Assembly: GCA_002308195.1 (NCBI GenBank)
Contig: DBVU01000077.1
Location: 38,142 to 50,275 of the forward strand
Direction: 5' to 3'
Source of the DNA: Bacteroidales bacterium UBA1256
GTDB taxonomy: Bacteria > Bacteroidota > Bacteroidia > Bacteroidales > Paludibacteraceae
Length of the DNA: 12,134 nt
In this document: piece by piece, positions 7,103 to 12,134 of the stretch
Position numbering within the stretch: the stretch's first letter is position 1
How the letters are laid out: every line of letters begins with the position of its first letter
Translations under genes and position numbers: made by a program
Notes under the pieces: model-generated
What the model saw: only the letters and a program-made list of their open reading frames with translations
Databases searched by the model: none
Told to the model about the DNA's origin: nothing

Positions 7103-7720
7103 ATGAATATCATTTCTGATTACTTCAAACTAACGGAACGTCAGGCTGAGCAATTCGCTCAGCTTGACGCGCTGTATAGAGACTGGAATAGCAAGATAAA
7201 CGTCATCTCGCGCAAAGATATAGATAACTTGTACGAGCATCATGTTTTGCACTCGTTGGCCATTGCTAAGGTAATACCTTTCCAGCCAAATAGCACGATT
7301 ATGGACATTGGCACAGGCGGCGGTTTTCCCGGTATACCGTTGGCTATCCTCTTTCCTGAGTGCCAATTTCTACTGATTGATTCGATAGGAAAGAAAATCA
7401 AGGTAGCTACAGAAGTGGCTCAGGCGCTCGGACTGCAGAACGTGGTATGCAAACAAGAGCGTGCTGAAGAAGAGAAGCAGAAATTTGATTTTGTGGTTAG
7501 CCGTGCGGTAATGCCACTACCCGACTTAGTCAAACTGGTGAGAAAGAATATCTCGACCAAGCAGCACAATGCTGTTCCTAATGGAATTGTTGTGCTCAAG
7601 GGCGGTGACCTGAAGGCAGAACTAGCACCGTATATAAAAACTGCAGAGGTTACCCCATGCAGTCAATTCTTCTCCGGTGAATGGTATAGTACCAAGCAAG
7701 TGATTTACTTGCCAATGTAA
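7103..7720 (+). CDS. rsmG: 16S rRNA (guanine-527-N7)-methyltransferase RsmG
   Basis: RsmG (GidB) uses S-adenosylmethionine to methylate N7 of G527 in 16S rRNA; in other bacteria its loss gives low-level streptomycin resistance. This 205-residue protein has normal family length. It shows the N-terminal LDALYRDWNSKINVISRKD helix region (21-39), HVLHSLAI (47-54), the SAM-binding loop DIGTGGGFPGIPL (68-80), LIDSIGKKIKV (91-101), VVSRAVMPLP (131-140) and VLKGGDL near 163-169. It begins 2 nt after yebC, so translational coupling is likely. Its last five codons and stop overlap the end of the convergent pectate lyase gene by 16 bp, leaving no room for a terminator between them. Confidence 0.95.
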   Translation: MNIISDYFKLTERQAEQFAQLDALYRDWNSKINVISRKDIDNLYEHHVLHSLAIAKVIPFQPNSTIMDIGTGGGFPGIPLAILFPECQFLLIDSIGKKIKVATEVAQALGLQNVVCKQERAEEEKQKFDFVVSRAVMPLPDLVKLVRKNISTKQHNAVPNGIVVLKGGDLKAELAPYIKTAEVTPCSQFFSGEWYSTKQVIYLPM

Positions 7721-9372
7721 GAACCGGTCACGGTATACACCTTATCTCCGCGTTGGATATACAGATGTCCATCGCGGATTATTTTTTTACTCCGTATACG
7801 ATATTCGGTGTTTTGAATGGATTGTGTCTCTTGGTAGCCATCGTCCATCGGTTCTTTATGCGTGATAGCGTAGTCGAGATACATTTCCAACATCGTATAA
7901 CCGCTCTCGTGGCGCACGTTATTATCCGGTGTGTTGGGGTCGCAACCGTTGACCAGTTCCCATTCATCAGGCATGCCATCAAGGTCGGTATCAGTCAGCG
8001 GTGCCACTACCGTATAATCGTAGAATCCTTCTGCATCTGTCTCGAGGTCAATAATGCCCTTCTTTCCAACTACAGATCCCGCATAGGTGTGTGTGCCATC
8101 GCGAGTGTCCCGGATAAGGCGGTTTCCTACGTGGTCGTGCGGCATGCAGCCTACTTCATTCAGCACAGTGGCATAGGCCTCTTCTGCTGTCTCGTAGGTT
8201 TCTGCGGCATAAGCGTATTTATCGAAATCGTAGCGACCGTAGACTGAGTCCTCGGTCCAGCGCCACCAAGGAGTAGCAGGGCGAATAAGCGTATCTACAC
8301 GGCTCTCGTCCTTAGTATAACCTTTTATATTGACAGCCGACCAGTTGTCTGCGGTTGCGGAGGCCACTCCATCGAATATATTGCCACTGAAATACCATTT
8401 GCTTGGTCCCCAACTGGTGGCACCACTACGGTTTTTCTCAACCGACACAAACAATTTTGTATTTGTGGTATTAGGGCCAACCTTATAGTAGTTGTTAACG
8501 AAATTGCACTCGTGGACGGAGTTCAATCCATTGTATTCTCCGCTATCCAGTTTAGCAGTATTCTCGCCTCCATAGCAACCATTACTGCCACCCTCAAAAT
8601 TATAGTTGACATTGTTGATATAGTCGAGGTACACTACGTAGTCATTGCTCTGTGCGCCATTGAAGCGGCAAGAACGTTTGTTGTTGTTGACCAATAGGTT
8701 GTGGTGATACGTAGCAGGTGAGCCACCCCATTGGCAACCATAGCCACGAGGAGCTTTAGGATGCTTGGATTTATTCAAACCTTCATGCACAATGCAATAT
8801 TGGACTGTGATAAAATGGCTGTCGTAGGTATTCATATTTTCCTCCGTTGACCAACCAAACTCACAGTGATCAATGATATAATTACTGCAGTTCTCTGCAC
8901 CGAACGCATTTTGTGTAAGGACGACCGAATCGGTACTGTACTGTCCTATACGGAAGCGTAGATTGCGGATGATGAAGTTCTCTGATCCTCCGCAGTTCAC
9001 TTTGTTATGCGTGATAACAATGCCCACGCCCGGAGCTGTTTGTCCTGCCAGCGTGTAGTTCTTGCGATTGATGCGCAGATCCTTGACCAGCCGTATCTCA
9101 CCTGTCACTGCAAAGCAAACGGTCAATGGTTCACCCGGATACTGCTTCATTGCCCAACGCAACGAGCCTTCTGTTACGCCGTCTGCGTCATCAGCCAGCG
9201 TCGTAACATATACGACCTTACCGCCACGTCCACCGGAGGTGTATTTACCGAAACCTTCTGCACCCGGGAAAGCAACGATAGTATCAGGCAGTAAGCCCGC
9301 AGAGGCAATTAGCGAACAGAGGCAGAGAGTTGCTGCCACAAGGAGTCTTCCGGAATAGGAGCTGTGATACAT
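7705..9372 (-). CDS. Secreted PL1-family pectate lyase
   Basis: Pectate lyases cleave homogalacturonan by calcium-dependent beta-elimination. This 555-residue protein has a signal peptide (R9, hydrophobic 10-23, cleavage likely ASA|G after residue 25). It then shows the family hallmarks AFPGAEGFGKYTSGGRGGKV, GSLRWAM, YTLAGQTAPG, IIDHCEFGWSTEE, APRGYGCQWGG and TYHHNLLVNNNKRSCRFNG. The parallel beta-helix should span about 30-400. Near the C-terminus a DTDLDGMPDEWE calcium-type motif and a short tail (KKIIRDGHLYIQRGDKVYTVTGSYIGK) resemble tails common on secreted Bacteroidales enzymes. The mature part has 11 cysteines. The start is set by the signal peptide, which forces a 64-bp overlap with the upstream pseudouridine synthase gene. 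The usual RNPRF catalytic segment reads RSCRF, so activity and exact substrate are less sure than the fold. Confidence 0.88.
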   Translation of the reverse strand: MYHSSYSGRLLVAATLCLCSLIASAGLLPDTIVAFPGAEGFGKYTSGGRGGKVVYVTTLADDADGVTEGSLRWAMKQYPGEPLTVCFAVTGEIRLVKDLRINRKNYTLAGQTAPGVGIVITHNKVNCGGSENFIIRNLRFRIGQYSTDSVVLTQNAFGAENCSNYIIDHCEFGWSTEENMNTYDSHFITVQYCIVHEGLNKSKHPKAPRGYGCQWGGSPATYHHNLLVNNNKRSCRFNGAQSNDYVVYLDYINNVNYNFEGGSNGCYGGENTAKLDSGEYNGLNSVHECNFVNNYYKVGPNTTNTKLFVSVEKNRSGATSWGPSKWYFSGNIFDGVASATADNWSAVNIKGYTKDESRVDTLIRPATPWWRWTEDSVYGRYDFDKYAYAAETYETAEEAYATVLNEVGCMPHDHVGNRLIRDTRDGTHTYAGSVVGKKGIIDLETDAEGFYDYTVVAPLTDTDLDGMPDEWELVNGCDPNTPDNNVRHESGYTMLEMYLDYAITHKEPMDDGYQETQSIQNTEYRIRSKKIIRDGHLYIQRGDKVYTVTGSYIGK

Positions 9373-9989
9373 ATAGGTTGTTTGCTAACAGGGTGAATAA
9401 ATTCAATTTGTCGCGCATGGAGACAGATGCCTCCGTCCGGATTGGAGCGCTTAGCACCATATTTGAGGTCTCCTTTGACCGGGCAACCAATAGCCGCCAA
9501 TTGGCAGCGAATCTGGTGATGACGACCGGTCTCAAGATTGATTTCCAAGAGCGTATAGTGTTCTCCGGTTGCGAGCGTTTTGTAGGTCAGTATTGCCTGC
9601 TTGGCTTCTTTGGCGTTAGGCTTGGCAATGAACGATTTGTTGAGTTGTTCGTTGCGCGTAAGCCAGTTCTCGAGGCGTGCTTCCGTTTGTTTAGGAACGC
9701 CCTGGACGATAGCCCAATAGGTTTTGCGGATTTGCTCGTGGCTCTGGAACATCGCGTTAAGACGTGTCAGCGCTTTGCTAGTTCGTGCAAAGAGGACTAC
9801 TCCACTCGTGGGTCTGTCGAGACGATGGGTTACGCCAAGAAAGACCTCGCCTGGCTTGTTGTATTTCTCCTTGATATACGCCTTGACGATTTCCGAAAGC
9901 GGAGTGTCGCCTGTCTTGTCGCCTTGCACGATTTCGTTGCAAGTCTTGTTGACAGCAATAATATGATTATCTTCGTATAAAACGGTCAT
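9309..9989 (-). CDS. RluA-family RNA pseudouridine synthase
   Basis: The enzyme isomerises uridine to pseudouridine in rRNA or tRNA. The 226-residue protein begins directly with the catalytic domain (VLYEDNHIIAVNK) and has no S4 RNA-binding domain. HRLDRPTSG at 55-63 carries the catalytic aspartate D58. Further family motifs are KTYWAIV, ETGRHHQIRCQLA and GDLKYGA, and the end HARQIEFIHPVSKQPICITAPIPED is typical. The exact target site cannot be assigned; relatives include RluA, RluC/D and TruC. Its ATG overlaps the rlmB stop by 4 nt (ATGA), a usual sign of translational coupling. Its last 21 codons overlap the pectate lyase signal-peptide sequence in another frame. The family-conserved part ends only a few residues before its stop. 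Confidence 0.93.
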   Translation of the reverse strand: MTVLYEDNHIIAVNKTCNEIVQGDKTGDTPLSEIVKAYIKEKYNKPGEVFLGVTHRLDRPTSGVVLFARTSKALTRLNAMFQSHEQIRKTYWAIVQGVPKQTEARLENWLTRNEQLNKSFIAKPNAKEAKQAILTYKTLATGEHYTLLEINLETGRHHQIRCQLAAIGCPVKGDLKYGAKRSNPDGGICLHARQIEFIHPVSKQPICITAPIPEDSLWQQLSASVR

Positions 9990-10777
9990 AGTCCACGTTG
10001 GCGAACGGCTTCGTAGATAAAGACTCCCGCAGCGACAGAGACATTGAGCGACTCAATAACGCCCGTCATAGGCAGACGCACTTGGTCGGTGCAGAGTTTG
10101 AGGTTTTCTTCGTAGATGCCCTTTTCCTCGGAGCCCATGACGATACAAGTAGGAACAGTCAGATCTACTTCGGTGTAATTGCGGTCGGTATGTTCGGTGG
10201 CTGCTACGATGCGGAGACCACTATCGCGGAGATATTGAAGCGCATTTTGCAGATTTTCCACTTTGCAGATAGGCAAAGTATGGAGTGCGCCGGCAGAGGC
10301 TTTGACCGCATCGCCGTTGATGGCAGCGCTACCACGTGTTCCTATAATAAGTGCATGTACGCCTGCGCATACGCAAGTACGGGCGATGGCGCCGAAATTA
10401 CGTACGTCTGTGACTCCGTCCAAGAGCATCAGGAGTGGCGTTTTGCCTTCATCGTAAAGCGATTGTACAAGACTATCCAATGGAGTGAACTCGATAGGAC
10501 TGAGGAAAGCGATAACGCCTTGGTGGTTTTTGTCGGTGAACTGATTCAGTTTCTCCAGCGGCACACGTTGAACTTGCGTGCCTGTTCCTTCGAGTTTCTG
10601 TAGCAGTTCTCTGCCGATAGAAGAGGACATATCGCGGCGGATAAGCACTTTGTCAAGCACCTTTCCTGCATCGATAGCTTCCATCACAGCACGGATACCG
10701 AAGATCATCTCTTTCTCCGGTGGACGCTTGGTATCATACGATTTGTGATTGGTAATGGGAGATTTGCGATTTATCAT
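9986..10777 (-). CDS. rlmB: 23S rRNA 2'-O-methyltransferase, RlmB/TrmH (SpoU) family
   Basis: RlmB methylates the 2'-OH of G2251 in the 23S rRNA peptidyl-transferase loop. This 263-residue protein has the N-terminal substrate-binding domain (EMIFGIRAVMEAI at 23-35, KNHQGVIAF at 83-91) and a SPOUT knot domain. Motif 1 is DGVTDVRNFGAIART (120-134), motif 2 MGSEEKGI (214-221) and motif 3 LPMTGVIESLNVSVAAG (235-251). The residues before about 22 look non-conserved and repeat-like (NRKS/NHKS seven residues apart). The ATG at 10777, 4 nt after the dsbD stop, is therefore the likely but not certain start; M24 (codon at 10708-10706) is an alternative. It sits between dsbD and the pseudouridine synthase in a tight operon. 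RlmB is the best assignment; other TrmH-family sites are possible. Confidence 0.92.
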   Translation of the reverse strand: MINRKSPITNHKSYDTKRPPEKEMIFGIRAVMEAIDAGKVLDKVLIRRDMSSSIGRELLQKLEGTGTQVQRVPLEKLNQFTDKNHQGVIAFLSPIEFTPLDSLVQSLYDEGKTPLLMLLDGVTDVRNFGAIARTCVCAGVHALIIGTRGSAAINGDAVKASAGALHTLPICKVENLQNALQYLRDSGLRIVAATEHTDRNYTEVDLTVPTCIVMGSEEKGIYEENLKLCTDQVRLPMTGVIESLNVSVAAGVFIYEAVRQRGL

Positions 10778-10781
10778 AAAT

Positions 10782-12134
10782 TTAGTATATTAGCCAATTA
10801 ATAAACTCTATCGGGTCGGTGGTGAAGGCCATTGGTTCTGCAATTTGGTTGCCAAATGGGTCCAGTTGGACATAGAACGGTTGAGCGTTCGCGCCAAATT
10901 GTTCGCGTTGGATGGCAGAGTTTTTATCACCTACTCCATTACGTTTGTCATCTACGAAGAGTTCTATGAAGACATAATTTTGCAGACGTGCTTTGACGGA
11001 GTCGTTATCCAGCACATATGCTTCCATCTTACGGCAGTTGACGCATCCATAGCCTGTAAAATCAATGATAACGGGTTTTCCTTCTTGACGCGCATAGGCC
11101 ATGCCTTCTTCGTAATCATTAAACACCTCGCGCCCCTCAATCTCCATAGGCGGAGCAAAGGCAGAGATAGCTTTGACCGGTGCGCCCCATAAACCCGGGA
11201 CAAGATAACAAGCAAAGACTAATGACGGAATGATGCAAATGAGGCGAATGATTTTGCGGGTCAGCGAGACCTTGCGGATATTCCACAAGAGATAGATGCC
11301 AATGCCGAGGAAACACGCAATCCAGATGGCAATGAAGAGCCAACGCGGCAGTATTCCCCAACCGTACGCCAGATCTGCCACCGAGAGGAATTTGAGCGAG
11401 AGAGCTAATTCAAGGAAGGCCAAGACAACTTTGAAAGCAGTCATCCAATCTCCAGACTTAGGCGCACTCTTGAGCCATTGTGGGAACATGGCAAACAGCG
11501 AGAACGGCAAAGCGAGAGCAATAGCAAATCCCAACATTCCCATCGCAGGAGCCAATAAAGACTTGCCAGCTGCTTCTACTAACAGCGTGCCGATAATCGG
11601 TCCCGTACATGAGAAACTGACAATCACCAACGTAAACGCCATGAGCAGAATACTGAGGAAACCGCCCGTGCTGCGGGCTTTGTTATCCAAGGCCGTGGAC
11701 CAACTATCCGGCAATGTGATTTCGAACAATCCAAAGAACGAAAGCGCAAAGACCACCAACAACAGGAAGAAGAAAATATTAACTATTGCGTTGGTACTGA
11801 GGTCATTAAGTGCCGATGCACCAAAGAGAAGCGTGACCAGTAGGCCTAAACCGACATACAAGATAACAATACTCAGCCCATAAAGAACGGCATCCTTCAG
11901 TCCGCCGCCTTTCTTGAGGAAGAAGGAAACGGTCATAGGAATAATCGGCCACACGCAAGGCGTAAAGATAGCTAGCAGGCCTCCTAATATTCCCATAAGG
12001 AAGATTATCCATAATGAGCGTTCGTTAGCCGAACTCAATGGTGACGCGTCGCTTAATGATGACGCGCTTTCAGCGCTTAATGATGAATATTCCCACACTT
12101 CGGGCGCAGTACACATCTTATCGTCGCAAGCATT
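10782..12134 (-). CDS. dsbD: DsbD-like thiol:disulfide interchange protein (5' end cut by window)
   Basis: DsbD passes electrons from cytoplasmic thioredoxin across the inner membrane to periplasmic thiol proteins. The frame stays open to the window edge, so the 5' end is missing. The first visible residues NACDDKMCTAPE match the end of the N-terminal DsbD domain, where a cysteine pair sits (CX4C here, CX5C in E. coli). An ATG at 12116 falls inside this motif and is not the true start. After a serine-rich linker come about eight membrane helices with TPCVWPIIP and FSCTGPIIG, the two membrane cysteines (C54 and C170 counted from that ATG). The C-terminal thioredoxin-like domain has GYGCVNC (C358/C361). 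All six redox cysteines of a full DsbD are thus present. It is first in sight of an operon with rlmB, the pseudouridine synthase and the pectate lyase. Confidence 0.92.
   Translation of the reverse strand, partial: NACDDKMCTAPEVWEYSSLSAESASSLSDASPLSSANERSLWIIFLMGILGGLLAIFTPCVWPIIPMTVSFFLKKGGGLKDAVLYGLSIVILYVGLGLLVTLLFGASALNDLSTNAIVNIFFFLLLVVFALSFFGLFEITLPDSWSTALDNKARSTGGFLSILLMAFTLVIVSFSCTGPIIGTLLVEAAGKSLLAPAMGMLGFAIALALPFSLFAMFPQWLKSAPKSGDWMTAFKVVLAFLELALSLKFLSVADLAYGWGILPRWLFIAIWIACFLGIGIYLLWNIRKVSLTRKIIRLICIIPSLVFACYLVPGLWGAPVKAISAFAPPMEIEGREVFNDYEEGMAYARQEGKPVIIDFTGYGCVNCRKMEAYVLDNDSVKARLQNYVFIELFVDDKRNGVGDKNSAIQREQFGANAQPFYVQLDPFGNQIAEPMAFTTDPIEFINWLIY
12034..12086. repeat. Degenerate tandem repeat encoding the DsbD linker
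   Basis: CTTAATGATGA occurs at 12052-12062 and again at 12076-12086 (offset 24 bp), with a diverged copy starting at 12034 (offset 18 bp). Offsets are multiples of three, so the frame is kept. The product is a serine-rich stretch (SSLSAESA, SSLSDASP, LSSA) joining the N-terminal DsbD domain to the first membrane helix. It looks like a flexible linker that grows and shrinks by in-frame duplication. Confidence 0.55.

Noticed and set aside
7753..8247. 164-residue plus-strand frame opposite the pectate lyase
   Set aside because: Antisense shadow of the lyase C-terminal half; no start signal or recognisable domain.
9330..9980. 216-residue plus-strand frame opposite the pseudouridine synthase
   Set aside because: Antisense shadow of a gene with a clear catalytic motif (HRLDRPTSG); no independent family signal.

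Overview
The window looks like chromosomal DNA from a member of the Bacteroidota, most likely order Bacteroidales. The evidence is a promoter with the lineage-specific TAnnTTTG -7 box, mostly weak or absent Shine-Dalgarno sequences, a YebC protein with the Bacteroidota-type N-terminus (MGRAFEYRKA), a DUF5723/TSP3/OmpA outer-membrane protein, and a PL1 pectate lyase ending in a short Bacteroidales-style C-terminal tail. Species cannot be told from the sequence. I see no tRNA, rRNA, CRISPR array, transposase or phage gene.

Left part, plus strand. A compact RecD/UvrD-like superfamily 1 helicase (83-1486, probable TTG start) is followed by a 331-bp intergenic region rich in structure: an 11-bp phased GTCTCG array, two hairpins (one terminator-like), a 17-bp-arm inverted repeat with an internal palindrome, and a clear Bacteroidota promoter. 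That promoter reads into a lipoprotein of unknown function (1818-3755) and, 16 bp later, an OmpA-family protein (3772-6354). The two are probably one transcription unit for a peptidoglycan-anchored outer-membrane assembly. yebC (6381-7100) and rsmG (7103-7720) follow on the same strand and act in translation and rRNA methylation. At the far left edge (34-65) a promoter points leftward out of the window.

Right part, minus strand. Four tightly packed genes are read from the right edge leftward: a DsbD-like thiol-disulfide transporter cut by the window end, rlmB (23S rRNA 2'-O-methyltransferase), an RluA-family pseudouridine synthase, and a secreted pectate lyase. The spacings are +4, -4 and -64 bp. 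The last overlap places most of the lyase signal-peptide coding sequence inside the 3' end of the pseudouridine synthase gene. The lyase gene also overlaps rsmG tail-to-tail by 16 bp, so 6381-9372 has almost no non-coding DNA.

Two themes emerge. One is RNA modification and translation (yebC, rsmG, rlmB, rluA family). The other is envelope and secreted proteins (lipoprotein, OmpA protein, DsbD, pectate lyase). Most genes belong to known families. The least understood items are the lipoprotein/OmpA pair, the intergenic architecture before it, and the overprinted pectate lyase start. I found no clear sign of a wholly new system.
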